Assembly: GCF_023715605.1 (NCBI RefSeq)
Contig: NZ_JAMBOL010000003.1
Span: 62,001-126,000, forward strand
Source: Halalkalibacter oceani
Lineage (GTDB): Bacteria > Bacillota > Bacilli > Bacillales > Bacillaceae_D
DNA: 64,000 nt
Reading direction: 5' to 3'
Shown here in pieces: positions 8,304-17,437 of this stretch; position 1 is the stretch's first letter; every line of letters starts with the position of its first letter. The notes below the pieces were generated by a model. That model had not been told where the DNA came from, made no database searches, and saw only the letters and a program-made list of their open reading frames with translations. Position numbers and translations under genes: made by a program.

Positions 8304-9880
8304 CTTACATACCTCCTTGATTGTTTCCCTGCAAATCGCTCCGCTTCATCTAGTCCGATTTTTTCCGGGGAAAAAATGCGTTTATCCATATAAGTAAGTT
8401 CCTCTGCAATATGCGGCCGGTACTCCATTTGCTGCAAAATATCGCGCTCCAGCTCAACTCCCGGCGCAATCTCGATTAACGTTACCCCTTTATCTGTCAA
8501 AGTGAAGACGGCGCGCTCTGTCACATAATAAACTTCCTGCCCTTTTTTCAGCGCTTCACGGCCATTAAAGGTGAGATGCGCGAGTTCCCTGACAAATTTT
8601 TTATGCCGGCCCTCGTGGATGATGCGGATCGCCTGATTCTCAATCGCGACATGTAATTGCCCTGCTGTAAACGAGCCGCAGAAGACAATTTTTTTCGTCG
8701 CATGGACGATATCAATAAAGCCGCCGAGATTATATTTGCCATTAACCTTGCTGACATTAATGCTGCCATCCGAGGCTATCTGGGCCATTCCGAGGCAGGT
8801 CATATCGAGCCGTCCGGCATCATAAAAATCAAAAATTGCATGAGCATCCATAACCGCCATCATATTAACGCCGGCGCCAAACGCTTCTTTATTGTTCGGA
8901 ATTCCGCCGACCGGGCCGTGCTCGACGTTGAAAATCACCTGCTCGGCAATGCCTTCTTCAGCAGCGATTTGCGGCACGCCGGCACTAACACCGAAACCGA
9001 AGTTGACAAGCGCCCCAGGCTCAAGCTCCATTGCTGCCCGGCGCGCAATCACTTTTTTGTAATCGAGCGGTGCCGGAGCAAGCTGTTTGACAGGGAGGCG
9101 AATATCGCCGGTCCAGGCCGGATTGTATGGCATATTCTTCATTTGCTCAGGAACGAGAACAACATAATCGACAAAGATTGCCGGGACCGTCACTGTCTTC
9201 GGATGAATGCTGCCGCGTTCGGCGAGCTGAGAGACCTGGGCAATCACGATGCCGCCATTGTTTTTTGCCGCCATTGCCTGGTGGAGGATTCCGATGGAAT
9301 TAGGCTCATGCTCCAGCGACAGATTGCCATCTTCATCGGCCGTTGTCGCCCGGATGATCGCGACATCGGAAGGCAGCGCTTTGTAAAATAAAAATTCCTG
9401 GCCGTCGATCACCTGAACGGTCGCCAGCTCCTCCGTCGTTCGTGGCGTTAATTTGTTTTGCGCCATGCGCGGATCCACCATCGTATGCAGGCCAACCGCT
9501 GTCAGAATGCCGGGCTGATGGGCGGCGGCGGACCGGACCATATTGTAAAGCGCCCCGTATGGCACTAAATAAGCTTCTACCTCGTTTTCAGCAATTAATG
9601 TGTTTAATCGATCTACCTTCAGCGTATAATAGCTTCCGGCATAAATTCGTTTCACCATTCCTTTGTGGGCAAAGCGGTCAATTCCCGTGCCGCTGCGCTG
9701 TGCTCCGGGAATGACATTGTACACGAGCGTCAACTGATCAGGCTGCTCTGTTTCCAAATAACGTTGCTCAAGCTGTTGCAAAACCTCATCCGGCAGCAGC
9801 ATTTCTCCATTTCCGGAGACGCTTATCGTCTGTCCGGACTGAATCAAAGCCGCTGCTTCTTTGGCAGACAGGACTTCCAT
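8300..9880 (-). CDS. Acyl-CoA:acetate/3-ketoacid CoA-transferase, family I
   Basis: A 526-residue single-chain CoA-transferase with fused alpha and beta halves, like propionate CoA-transferase. The second half has the catalytic Glu (about E320) in NVEHGPVGG, where the glutamyl-CoA thioester forms, and an oxyanion loop of type GFGVSAGVP before it. It would activate a carboxylic acid of the pathway at the expense of acetyl- or succinyl-CoA. It lies between the GH88 and DHDPS-like genes. Its presence inside a uronate-type operon is unusual. Confidence 0.85.
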   Translation of the reverse strand: MEVLSAKEAAALIQSGQTISVSGNGEMLLPDEVLQQLEQRYLETEQPDQLTLVYNVIPGAQRSGTGIDRFAHKGMVKRIYAGSYYTLKVDRLNTLIAENEVEAYLVPYGALYNMVRSAAAHQPGILTAVGLHTMVDPRMAQNKLTPRTTEELATVQVIDGQEFLFYKALPSDVAIIRATTADEDGNLSLEHEPNSIGILHQAMAAKNNGGIVIAQVSQLAERGSIHPKTVTVPAIFVDYVVLVPEQMKNMPYNPAWTGDIRLPVKQLAPAPLDYKKVIARRAAMELEPGALVNFGFGVSAGVPQIAAEEGIAEQVIFNVEHGPVGGIPNNKEAFGAGVNMMAVMDAHAIFDFYDAGRLDMTCLGMAQIASDGSINVSKVNGKYNLGGFIDIVHATKKIVFCGSFTAGQLHVAIENQAIRIIHEGRHKKFVRELAHLTFNGREALKKGQEVYYVTERAVFTLTDKGVTLIEIAPGVELERDILQQMEYRPHIAEELTYMDKRIFSPEKIGLDEAERFAGKQSRRYVR

Positions 9881-9904
9881 TCTCTCATCCCCTTTTTTTG
9901 CCAG

Positions 9905-11020
9905 TTAATAGAAAAGCGCCAATCGCTCGTGATCGTTTTTATGAATTAAGCGGTATAACGCCTCAACGAAATAATAATCACCGTACATCGTCGACTCGCC
10001 GATCCCGGAGCGGCGCGGCTGATCAACGGTCGCTCTTTCAATCAAGCCATAGCAATCAGACCGGGGCGAAAAGCAATGGTCAACCAGCGCCTGAACAAGA
10101 AGCTCGCCGCGCTTATGCCAGCGCGCCTCCTGCTCCGCCGGTGATTGGTCGGCAAGCAGGAGCATCCCGGCTGCGGCAATGCTCGCCGCCGAAGAATCAA
10201 TCGGCGCATCCGGCTCATTTCTAAAATAAAAATCCCAGCGCGGCAAAGTCGTTCCGTCGTCAAGATGGTCCCAGAAGTAGTCAGCGAGCCTGGCGGAGCA
10301 GTCAAGATAGCGCTTCTCCCCCGTATAGCGATACATATTGGCAAATCCATACAGTGCCCAGGCCTGCCCGCGGGACCAGCAAGTTTCGGCGGAAAAGCCT
10401 TGATGCGTCCCCCGTTCAACAACAGCAAAGGACTCGGTGTCCCAGCGCACTGTATGATAGGTGGAAGCATCCGCACGCACATGATAGCGGATGATGTTGT
10501 CGGCAACCTGTATGGCGGTTTGCGCCAGTTTTTCGTTCCCTGTTTCTTGACTTGCCCAGACCATGAGCGGTAAATTCATGATCGTATCAACGATGGCGAC
10601 ACCTTCATAGCCCGGCTCATCCCAAGCCAAAATCAATCCTGCTCGCTCCTCGTAAAGATCGCTCATATTATAGGCGCCGGCAATCGCCAGCTCTTTCAGC
10701 TGGCCGTCACTTGTCAGACGCTCGCCCATTACGCAGCTCGGGCCGAAAAGAAAGCCCATATCATGCGTCTTGTTGTCATCCGTCCGGGCTTTCAACCTTC
10801 GCGCCCAAGCTGCCGCCTGCTGAAGCGCCTTCTGCTGATCGGTCTCATAGAGTGATTTGATCCATTGCAATCCCGTCCAAAAACCGCCGGTCCAATGACC
10901 GTAGCGGAATGTCAGCCATTTTCCGTCCTTCGTAATATGAGGAAAATCGCTCACTTTCTTTTCGATCTCCGTCACTTTCTCCAGGCTTTTCATTAAGACA
11001 TCTGCTAGATTATTCGTCAT
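9905..11020 (-). CDS. Glycoside hydrolase family 88, unsaturated uronyl hydrolase
   Basis: A 371-residue alpha/alpha-barrel hydrolase. Both acidic residues of characterised unsaturated glucuronyl hydrolases are found: D87 in THDMGFLF and D145 in VDTIMNLP; WSRGQAWALYGF is the other family signature. There is no signal peptide, so it should act in the cytoplasm on short oligosaccharides that carry a 4,5-unsaturated uronic acid made by an outside polysaccharide lyase. No lyase, KdgK or KDPG aldolase is nearby. The TRAP transporter encoded upstream may import its substrate. Confidence 0.85.
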   Translation of the reverse strand: MTNNLADVLMKSLEKVTEIEKKVSDFPHITKDGKWLTFRYGHWTGGFWTGLQWIKSLYETDQQKALQQAAAWARRLKARTDDNKTHDMGFLFGPSCVMGERLTSDGQLKELAIAGAYNMSDLYEERAGLILAWDEPGYEGVAIVDTIMNLPLMVWASQETGNEKLAQTAIQVADNIIRYHVRADASTYHTVRWDTESFAVVERGTHQGFSAETCWSRGQAWALYGFANMYRYTGEKRYLDCSARLADYFWDHLDDGTTLPRWDFYFRNEPDAPIDSSAASIAAAGMLLLADQSPAEQEARWHKRGELLVQALVDHCFSPRSDCYGLIERATVDQPRRSGIGESTMYGDYYFVEALYRLIHKNDHERLALFY

Positions 11021-11033
11021 CCCTCATCCGCCC

Positions 11034-11795
11034 TTAGTCCATTAAGGTGCCGCCATTGACTTCGATCATTTCGCCAGTCATGTAATCGGCTGCCTCAGAA
11101 GCGAGAAACAGCACCGCACCGACACATTCCTCCGGTGTCCCCTCACGGCCGAGCGGGATTTGCATCTGCATCTTCGCCCGCATCTCCTCTGGCGTGTAGC
11201 GATCATGGAACGGCGTCGCGATAATTCCCGGAGCAATCCCGTTTACGAGAATATTTGCGGAAGCGAGTTCCTTCGCCAGCCCCTTTGTAAACGTGCTTAC
11301 CGCCCCTTTTGAAGAGGCGTAAGCGATCGAACCGCCACCGCCGCCATTTCTCGCAGCCTGTGAGGAGAGATTAATAATCTTGCCCCCTCCCTGCTGTTTC
11401 AAAAGTGGAATCGCCTGCTTCGAGCATAAAAAGACCGATTTCGCATTAACTTCAAAGACGCGGTCCCACAGCTCTTCCTCCATTTCCTCAATCGCGGTTC
11501 GCTTTAACAGACCGCCGGCATTATTGATTAAAAGATTCAGCTTGCCATAGGTGTCAACCGTTTGCGCAAATAAGGCTTCCACTTCTTCCTTGCGTGATAC
11601 ATCGGCCTGGACCGCGATGGCGCGTCCTCCTTTTCTTTCAATCTCGGAAACAACCTCTTCCGCCTTCTCTTTGCTGTTGTTATAATTGACGACAACTTGG
11701 GCGCCAGCTTCGGCAAGCCCTTTCGCAACCGCCGCCCCAATTCCTGTGCTCGCTCCGGTTACGATCGCGACCTGCCCGTTCAATTCAATCTTCAT
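11034..11795 (-). CDS. SDR-family oxidoreductase, FabG-like (operon copy 2)
   Basis: A 253-residue short-chain dehydrogenase: TGASTGIG at the nucleotide site, NNAG, Ser in NLSSQAA and YASSK. An Asn-Tyr-Asn after the second strand (VVNYNN) is typical of NADP-preferring, FabG- or glucose-dehydrogenase-like enzymes. The start has GGGAGG nearby and lies 3 bp after the MaoC stop. In a pathway with CoA intermediates a 3-hydroxyacyl-CoA or sugar-acid dehydrogenase are both possible. Confidence 0.84.
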   Translation of the reverse strand: MKIELNGQVAIVTGASTGIGAAVAKGLAEAGAQVVVNYNNSKEKAEEVVSEIERKGGRAIAVQADVSRKEEVEALFAQTVDTYGKLNLLINNAGGLLKRTAIEEMEEELWDRVFEVNAKSVFLCSKQAIPLLKQQGGGKIINLSSQAARNGGGGGSIAYASSKGAVSTFTKGLAKELASANILVNGIAPGIIATPFHDRYTPEEMRAKMQMQIPLGREGTPEECVGAVLFLASEAADYMTGEMIEVNGGTLMD

Positions 11796-11798
11796 ACT

Positions 11799-12224
11799 TT
11801 AGTCCTCCCTGTCGATGAATTTTAAAATATGTGTTGCGACGGTACAAAGCTCGTCATCCTGATTGCGGACTTCAATCGACGCCTTTGTCTTTTGCCCGCC
11901 TTCGTCCACTTCGGTAATCGTATATGACACGGTTATCGTATCGCCGATAAAAATCGGCTGAATAAAGCGGATCCGGTCATAGCCGTATGAGACGGCAGGC
12001 AAGCCGGTTTTTTCAACCATTAATGTTGAAGTCGTCGAGGCAAAGCCGACCGAAAGCACGCCATGAGCGATTCTTTTCTTATAAGCTGTTTTACTCATGT
12101 ACTGCTCATTGACGTGATTCGGACTTAAATCCCCGGTAATCCCGGCGAACAAATACACATCGGTCTCGCCGATCGTTTTGCTGAATTGAACCGAATCGCC
12201 CACTTTAATTGGCAGCTGCTTCAT
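11799..12224 (-). CDS. MaoC-like hot-dog dehydratase
   Basis: A 141-residue single hot-dog domain. The hydratase-2 motif FAGITGDLSPNHVNEQYM contains the catalytic Asp and His of (R)-specific enoyl-CoA hydratases, and RIAHGVLSVG is the usual following block. Its ATG overlaps the stop of the Gfo/Idh gene (ATGA) and also has a GGAGAGGGGG site. It probably hydrates or dehydrates an acyl-CoA; its coexistence with a crotonase-type hydratase suggests steps of different stereochemistry or different substrates. Confidence 0.85.
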   Translation of the reverse strand: MKQLPIKVGDSVQFSKTIGETDVYLFAGITGDLSPNHVNEQYMSKTAYKKRIAHGVLSVGFASTTSTLMVEKTGLPAVSYGYDRIRFIQPIFIGDTITVSYTITEVDEGGQKTKASIEVRNQDDELCTVATHILKFIDRED

Positions 12225-13228
12225 TGCTTCACCCCCTCTCCTTTTTCTGCAAGTGAAATCACCCGCTTTTGATCTAGCGACTGCTTGACAGCATCAAGCA
12301 CTCTCATCAGCGTAACGATTTCTCTTCCGGAAGCAATCGGCTCACGCCCATCAATGATCGCTTCGCAAAACTCCGCCATTTGCCGCTCGAAATTGACGCC
12401 GCCATCAAGATAGGAGCCGTACGGCTCTGTCACCATTAGCTCATCAGCGATCCATAAATCTTTTTCATCCTTAATCCGCATCGTCCCATTTGTGCCGACG
12501 ATAATTCGCTCATTATAAGGTGGCGCGCAATGAAAGGAGAGATGAACCGTTGCTGTTTTTCCTGAAGGAAATGTCAACACAATCGTCGCCTGACTTGTGC
12601 CGGCCAGCTGGTCGCTGAAGCTTCCGCCAACCGCATAGACCGTTTCCGGTGCTTCCTCAAGAAGATACAATGTCGTATCGAGCGGATGAGGGGCGTTTAA
12701 CTCAACAATGAGATGCTTCATTTCGTTCCACCATTCCGTCAGTACCCGGTCAAACGACACACCTAAATAATGAGTTGTGTCGATCACTTCACCGATTTGT
12801 TTCTGTTTCAGCGAAGCTTTGGCGGCGCGTGCCGCCTTAAAAAAGCGCCGGCATTGCGCGATCATCAGCGTAACATGGTGCTTGTCGGCCGCTTCAACCA
12901 TTTTTTCAGCCTCTTCAACGCTCATCGCCATCGGCTTCTCGACAAGGATGTGCTTGCCGGCCTGCGCCGCGGCGATCGCCTGCTCCGCATGCACTTCATT
13001 TGGTGTGCAAAGAATAACACCGTCAATTTCAGGATTATTTAATAGCTCCTCATATTCGGTATAGATGGACGGAATGCCGTACTCTTTCGCTGCTTTTTCA
13101 GCCCGGCTGCGGTTTCTGCTCATGACAGCGACAAGCTCAGCCTTTTCCTTCGCCTGCAAGATGCTGCGAATATGAGCCGTTGATATTCTGCCGATTCCGA
13201 CTACGGCAAGCTTTACTTTCTTCGTCAA
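12221..13228 (-). CDS. Gfo/Idh/MocA-family oxidoreductase
   Basis: A 335-residue sugar-type dehydrogenase: an N-terminal Rossmann fold with VVGIGRISTAH, the EKPMAMSVEEAE signature (the Lys of EKP is the usual catalytic base) and the C-terminal open-sheet domain. I choose a TTG start at 13228 because the only good ribosome site, AAGGAG, directly touches the ATG at 13237 and is spaced 9 bases from the TTG. The substrate is probably a sugar, sugar acid or cyclitol. It lies between an SDR gene and MaoC in the operon. Confidence 0.83.
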   Translation of the reverse strand: MTKKVKLAVVGIGRISTAHIRSILQAKEKAELVAVMSRNRSRAEKAAKEYGIPSIYTEYEELLNNPEIDGVILCTPNEVHAEQAIAAAQAGKHILVEKPMAMSVEEAEKMVEAADKHHVTLMIAQCRRFFKAARAAKASLKQKQIGEVIDTTHYLGVSFDRVLTEWWNEMKHLIVELNAPHPLDTTLYLLEEAPETVYAVGGSFSDQLAGTSQATIVLTFPSGKTATVHLSFHCAPPYNERIIVGTNGTMRIKDEKDLWIADELMVTEPYGSYLDGGVNFERQMAEFCEAIIDGREPIASGREIVTLMRVLDAVKQSLDQKRVISLAEKGEGVKQ

Positions 13229-13258
13229 TCGAATCATCTCCTTCGCCTCAATTTGGCA

Positions 13259-14002
13259 TTATTCCATTAAAATCCCGCCATCGACATTCAGGCTTTCGCC
13301 GTACACATAGCTCGCTTTATCCGAACAGAGAAACAGAACGGCATTCGCAATCTCTTCCGGCTTCGCAAACCGCCCAAGCGGAATAGCGGCTGCGACACTT
13401 TCCCGTAATTCCTCGTTCAGCTGATGATGCATCGACGTATCAGCCGGGCCCGGACAAATGCTGTTTATCCGGATTCCCGACCCGGCCATCTCTCTTGCGA
13501 TTGATTTCACCATCGCCAGCACGCCGCCTTTTGACGCACCGTAGGCGGCGGTGCCGATTCTTCCACCGCCGCGCTTCGCCGTGTCCGAAGCAATCGCGAC
13601 GATGCTGCCGGTCTTTTGCGGCAGCATCAGCTCATATGATTTCTGCACGCAAAGAAATGTGCCGCTTAAATTGATCCGTATAACCTCCTCCCATTCAGCC
13701 AACGTCAGCTCAAGCAGCTTCGTTTTATTAATCACGCCGGCACACGTCACGCAATGATCAAGCCTGCCGAACTGCTGGCCGATAGCGTCAAATAGCGCTC
13801 CAACGCTCTCCTCATTCCTGACATCAACCTGATAGGCGCTTGCCCGCCCGCCGTATTCCCTGAACACCGCAGCGACAGCTTCCGCCTGTTGCAAATCGCG
13901 ATCAGCAAGGCAGACGGTCACTCCTTCCTTGAAAAAAGCTTCCGAAACAGCACGGCCTATCCCGCTTGCTGCCCCGGTGACTAAAGCAACTCGTTGATTC
14001 AT
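13259..14002 (-). CDS. SDR-family oxidoreductase (operon copy 1)
   Basis: A 247-residue short-chain dehydrogenase following the transporter genes. Motifs are TGAASGIG, CAGV in place of NNAG, Ser in AIASDTAKRG and YGASK. An Asp at the end of strand 2 (LADRD) favours NAD. The three SDRs in the operon differ clearly from one another in sequence, so they are more likely three separate steps than recent duplicates. Confidence 0.83.
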   Translation of the reverse strand: MNQRVALVTGAASGIGRAVSEAFFKEGVTVCLADRDLQQAEAVAAVFREYGGRASAYQVDVRNEESVGALFDAIGQQFGRLDHCVTCAGVINKTKLLELTLAEWEEVIRINLSGTFLCVQKSYELMLPQKTGSIVAIASDTAKRGGGRIGTAAYGASKGGVLAMVKSIAREMAGSGIRINSICPGPADTSMHHQLNEELRESVAAAIPLGRFAKPEEIANAVLFLCSDKASYVYGESLNVDGGILME

Positions 14003-14041
14003 CTCGATCAGCTCTTTTCGCTCATATTTTTTTGTTTTCCG

Positions 14042-15376
14042 TTATGGACAAATATAGCCGCCTTCCGGTCCGACAAAGCAGCCGACTGATTCCGGCATAA
14101 AGACCTTCGGCAAATACAGCACCGTATCAGGGAAAAAGACGACGATCGTCAAGGTGATAATAAACACTCCATACATCGGCAAGCATTGCAGCAAAGCGTC
14201 TTTAAAGCGGACCTTTGACAACCCGGACGCCAAAAGCAAAGCGAGGCCGTACGGTGGTGTAATTAAACCGAAGGCAAGCGTGATAATGACGATAACCCCC
14301 ATATGAACCGGGTTGATATTGCCAAGTTCGACAAGGGAAATGACAATCGGCATAAAAATAATGATCGCCGGAACCGCATCGACAAATTGGCCGACAACAA
14401 TAAACATCAGGATGACAAGAAACATAATCAAAATCGGATTGGTGCCGGCAAAGCGCTCGATATAGCCGGAAACGACTTCGGGCGCTTTTAAGTAAGCAAT
14501 CATCCAGCCGAACGCCGAGGCTGCCGCGACGCAGATTAACGGCACCGAATAGAGGACGCCGGCATTCATAAAATCTTTATGAAGATGGCGCAAATGGCTC
14601 TTTTTTAGGACGGGAATCGCGACGCAGATCGTGTAGACGACGGCAATCATCCCGGCTTCTGTCGGCGTAAACCAGCCGCTCAAAATTCCGCCCATAATAA
14701 TAAACGGAATCATCAGCGGAAGCGCCGCCCTCTTTGCTGCCTGGCTGATTTCCACAAAGGTCGAGCGCTGTTTGCGAATCGGCGGCGCCTGAAAGAAGAA
14801 ACAATACACCATAAAGCCGCCGGCGATTAAGATGCCGGGAATAATTCCTCCAAGAAAAATGCCGATAATCGAAACTCCGCCGCTCGCCCCGTAAATGATC
14901 GCCATAATGCTCGGCGGCACGATATTGGCCAATGTCGCCGTTGCGGCGATCAACGCCGCGGTAAAGGCCGGATGATAGCCTTCATTTTTCATCTGCGGAG
15001 CGAGGATTCTCGTCGCCGCAGCCACATCAGCGGTTGAGGAACCAGACATCCCCGCGAAAAACAGACTGAAAACGGTGTTTACTTGGGCCAGCCCGCTGCG
15101 AATATGACCGACCAGGCTGTTGGCCAGGCGGATAATCCGCTCGGTAATATTCGTTGAGGCCATCAGCTCGCCGGCAAGCAGGAAAAATGGAACCGCCATC
15201 AGCGGGACGGAGTTAATCCCGTTAAACAGCTGACCGACCATTGAAGGAAGGCTGATCTCTGTGAACAAGGTGGCAACGAGCACGCTGGCAATAATCGCAA
15301 AGGCAACAGGCACGCCAATTACACCAAAAAAGAGAAACAGAAAGCTCATTAATCCGATTATCATTCCAGCTGACAT
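14042..15376 (-). CDS. dctM: TRAP transporter large permease DctM
   Basis: A 444-residue protein with about 12 membrane segments, starting with a GxxGxPVAFAII helix typical of DctM/SiaM. It forms the sodium-driven channel of a tripartite TRAP transporter for carboxylates or acid sugars. Its ATG overlaps the TAA of the small permease gene (TAATG), and GAGGAG lies upstream. The cysteine- and glycine-rich C-terminal tail after the last helix is unusual. Confidence 0.9.
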   Translation of the reverse strand: MSAGMIIGLMSFLFLFFGVIGVPVAFAIIASVLVATLFTEISLPSMVGQLFNGINSVPLMAVPFFLLAGELMASTNITERIIRLANSLVGHIRSGLAQVNTVFSLFFAGMSGSSTADVAAATRILAPQMKNEGYHPAFTAALIAATATLANIVPPSIMAIIYGASGGVSIIGIFLGGIIPGILIAGGFMVYCFFFQAPPIRKQRSTFVEISQAAKRAALPLMIPFIIMGGILSGWFTPTEAGMIAVVYTICVAIPVLKKSHLRHLHKDFMNAGVLYSVPLICVAAASAFGWMIAYLKAPEVVSGYIERFAGTNPILIMFLVILMFIVVGQFVDAVPAIIIFMPIVISLVELGNINPVHMGVIVIITLAFGLITPPYGLALLLASGLSKVRFKDALLQCLPMYGVFIITLTIVVFFPDTVLYLPKVFMPESVGCFVGPEGGYICP

Positions 15377-15939
15377 TATCCGGTCATCTCCTCTTCATCC
15401 GACTTGTTTTCCTCAAACATCGAGTGCGTATGAAATCCTTTTTTCCACCCATTAATGAGCTGCTCAATCGTAAAGAGGGAGATCAGCACCCCGGAAATGG
15501 GAAGAATAACGGTCAAGACAGCGATCGGGGTCATTGAAGGCATCAAATAGCTTTGAAAGCCGTGCAGGAAATTGATGTAGCCGAAATACAATAACGACAG
15601 AGCAACACCGAGTACGACAAGACGGTTAAATGTTTCCAGCAGTACGCGGCTTGCTCCTCGCAAATTTTCAGTTGTATTGGCAAGTATGACATGCTCATTA
15701 CGGCGTACGGCAACCGAAGCGCCTAGAAAGATCCCGTAGACGAAGAAGCCCAATGTTACCTCTTGGAGCCAGAGCCACGGATGACCTATCGAGCGGGTAA
15801 CGACGTCTAGAAAGACACCTAATGTAAAGCCCGCTATCGCCACTCCGCAAAGAATCATCAAAATCCGCTCCAGCACATCAAATGCTTTCCATTTCAAGTT
15901 GCGGTCTTGTTGAGAAACAATCGTTTCCTTTTGACTCAT
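15376..15939 (-). CDS. dctQ: TRAP transporter small permease DctQ
   Basis: A four-helix membrane protein of 187 residues when started at the ATG at 15939, which has GAGGTG at the right distance; the open frame extends 24 codons further without a site. DctQ pairs with DctM. The motif RNEHVILANT matches the conserved segment after helix 2 of the family. About 105 bp separate it from dctP. Confidence 0.87.
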   Translation of the reverse strand: MSQKETIVSQQDRNLKWKAFDVLERILMILCGVAIAGFTLGVFLDVVTRSIGHPWLWLQEVTLGFFVYGIFLGASVAVRRNEHVILANTTENLRGASRVLLETFNRLVVLGVALSLLYFGYINFLHGFQSYLMPSMTPIAVLTVILPISGVLISLFTIEQLINGWKKGFHTHSMFEENKSDEEEMTG

Positions 15940-16045
15940 TCCAGACACCTCACTTTTGTAGAACGGGTCTGCTCCAAAGACGGAATGGCTGTTGAAGCAG
16001 ACCTTGCTCAAATTGCTGGCGATCCGTTACCGAAAACGAGTTTGC

Positions 16046-17116
16046 TTAGCGCAACGCACGAACGAGCTGTAAAATTTTCTCGGCATGCGGTCCCATTTCC
16101 GCCGCTAATTGATCCTGAATCGGTTCGGCCGCTTCCATAAAGCCCGACTTGTCTACCTCCTTCACCACTTTCACTCCAAGCTCTTCCAGTTCGGCCAACG
16201 ACTCCGCTTCCAGCTCCAATGCCTTCTTCGGCTGGTTTTTGCCGACTTCATCAGCGGCAGCCTGAACCCATTCCCTTTCTTCTTCCGTTAAGCTTTCCAT
16301 CACTTTGTCGCTCGCCCAGACGACGGAATTGTTGGCGGCATGCTGAGTAATCGAGAGGATCGGGGCAACCTCATAATGCTTGTTTTCCAAATAAACATTA
16401 ATGCCGTTTTCAGCGATATCCATTACTCCGGTCTGGAGTGACGTGTAGACTTCGCCAAATGCCATATGAACGGTTTGCGCTCCATAGGCCGGCATATGCA
16501 CGTCCTCGGTTCTTGTGGCTTGTACGCGAATTTTTTTGCCATTGAGATCGTCGACGCTCTGAATTTCATCCTTGGAATACATATTGCGCAAACCTAGCGT
16601 CATCGGCGACAATACTTGTGCTCCGGTTACCGACTCACTGAACATATCCTTCAATGCCTGCGTGACTTCCGGATCAGCCAAGGCGCGGGCGAGGTGGTCT
16701 TCATCCTCAAAAATATAATGCAAGGAAAAAACGGCTGACTGCTCCGCTACAGTTGTCGCATTCGCAGTAGAACTGATAATAAAGTCAATATCTCCGGAAC
16801 GAACCTTTTGCAGCATTTCAGGCTCTGAGCCAAGCTGAGCTCCCGGATAATGGGCAATCGTCATCTTGCCGCCGCTTAATTCTTCAAGCTTCTCACGAAA
16901 AATTTCTCCGGCGATTCCGTAACCGGTGGACTGCGGCTGGTCGTAGCCGAATGAAAATGTTCGCACTTCTCCATTATTTGCGGCCTCCCCGCCGGCATCA
17001 GGCGCCGGTGCATCCGGAGTTTGTGCAGGATCGCTTGACGTTCCGCCACCGCAGGCAGCAAGCATCATGATAACGCTTACAAATAAAATCACCGTAAGAC
17101 CTCTTTTTTTTCCCAT
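16046..17116 (-). CDS. dctP: TRAP transporter substrate-binding lipoprotein DctP
   Basis: A 356-residue extracellular binding protein with a lipobox LAAC (Cys22), so it is lipid-anchored as usual in Gram-positives. The DctP fold is recognisable from the GYPGAQLG-type loop and from IRVQATRTEDVHMPAYGAQ, which contains the Arg that normally clamps the substrate carboxylate. It is the first gene of the 12-gene operon, with AGGAGG before the ATG and a ~200-nt leader holding two operators. The ligand is an organic or sugar acid, identity unknown. Confidence 0.9.
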   Translation of the reverse strand: MGKKRGLTVILFVSVIMMLAACGGGTSSDPAQTPDAPAPDAGGEAANNGEVRTFSFGYDQPQSTGYGIAGEIFREKLEELSGGKMTIAHYPGAQLGSEPEMLQKVRSGDIDFIISSTANATTVAEQSAVFSLHYIFEDEDHLARALADPEVTQALKDMFSESVTGAQVLSPMTLGLRNMYSKDEIQSVDDLNGKKIRVQATRTEDVHMPAYGAQTVHMAFGEVYTSLQTGVMDIAENGINVYLENKHYEVAPILSITQHAANNSVVWASDKVMESLTEEEREWVQAAADEVGKNQPKKALELEAESLAELEELGVKVVKEVDKSGFMEAAEPIQDQLAAEMGPHAEKILQLVRALR

Positions 17117-17194
17117 ATTATCTCCTCCTTACCTGTTATCGTCTTGCGAAGTCAGTCGTTTTCCCCACCTCCTTTCAGTGATAAAGGGCGATCT

Positions 17195-17210
17195 TAAGAA
17201 AACGTTTACA
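17195..17210. promoter_or_regulatory. cre-like operator, proximal copy
   Basis: TAAGAAAACGTTTACA differs from the CcpA cre consensus (TGNAARCGNWWWCA) only at the first T of the core. It lies in the dctP leader, about 79 bp upstream of the dctP start, downstream of the predicted promoter. A CcpA or other LacI-family protein is the likely binder. Confidence 0.65.
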
Positions 17211-17278
17211 TTTTTTTCGACAAATTCTTTGAATTAAAAGCGGTTAAATTGGAGAAATCAGCTAAATTACGCATAATA

Positions 17279-17294
17279 TAAGAAAACGTTTACA
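17279..17294. promoter_or_regulatory. cre-like operator, distal copy
   Basis: Identical 16-base copy of the site at 17195. The centre-to-centre distance is 84 bp, eight turns of B-DNA, and this copy begins roughly 20 bases after the predicted transcription start, a position typical of roadblock repression. Confidence 0.65.
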
Positions 17295-17319
17295 ATTAAA
17301 TCCTCGCTTATTCACGTTT

Positions 17320-17348
17320 ATTCTAGCGGCTCAGAATCGATCAGTCAA
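17320..17348 (-). promoter_or_regulatory. Sigma-A promoter of the TRAP/GH88 operon
   Basis: On the minus strand TTGACT (17343-17348), a 17-base spacer and TAGAAT (17320-17325). Transcription would start near 17313 and give a leader of about 200 nt. Confidence 0.7.
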
Positions 17349-17437
17349 TATAATTCTGAATATTTTTATTATTTAAAATCTCTTTTCCGTATGAAAATCA
17401 GCAATTTTGCTTATGATTAATCTTGAAAGGAGGCATT

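Noticed and set aside
8657-9391. Plus-strand open frame of 244 codons
   Set aside because: It lies fully inside the CoA-transferase gene on the other strand, has no ribosome site and gives a Cys/His/Arg-rich product typical of antisense frames.
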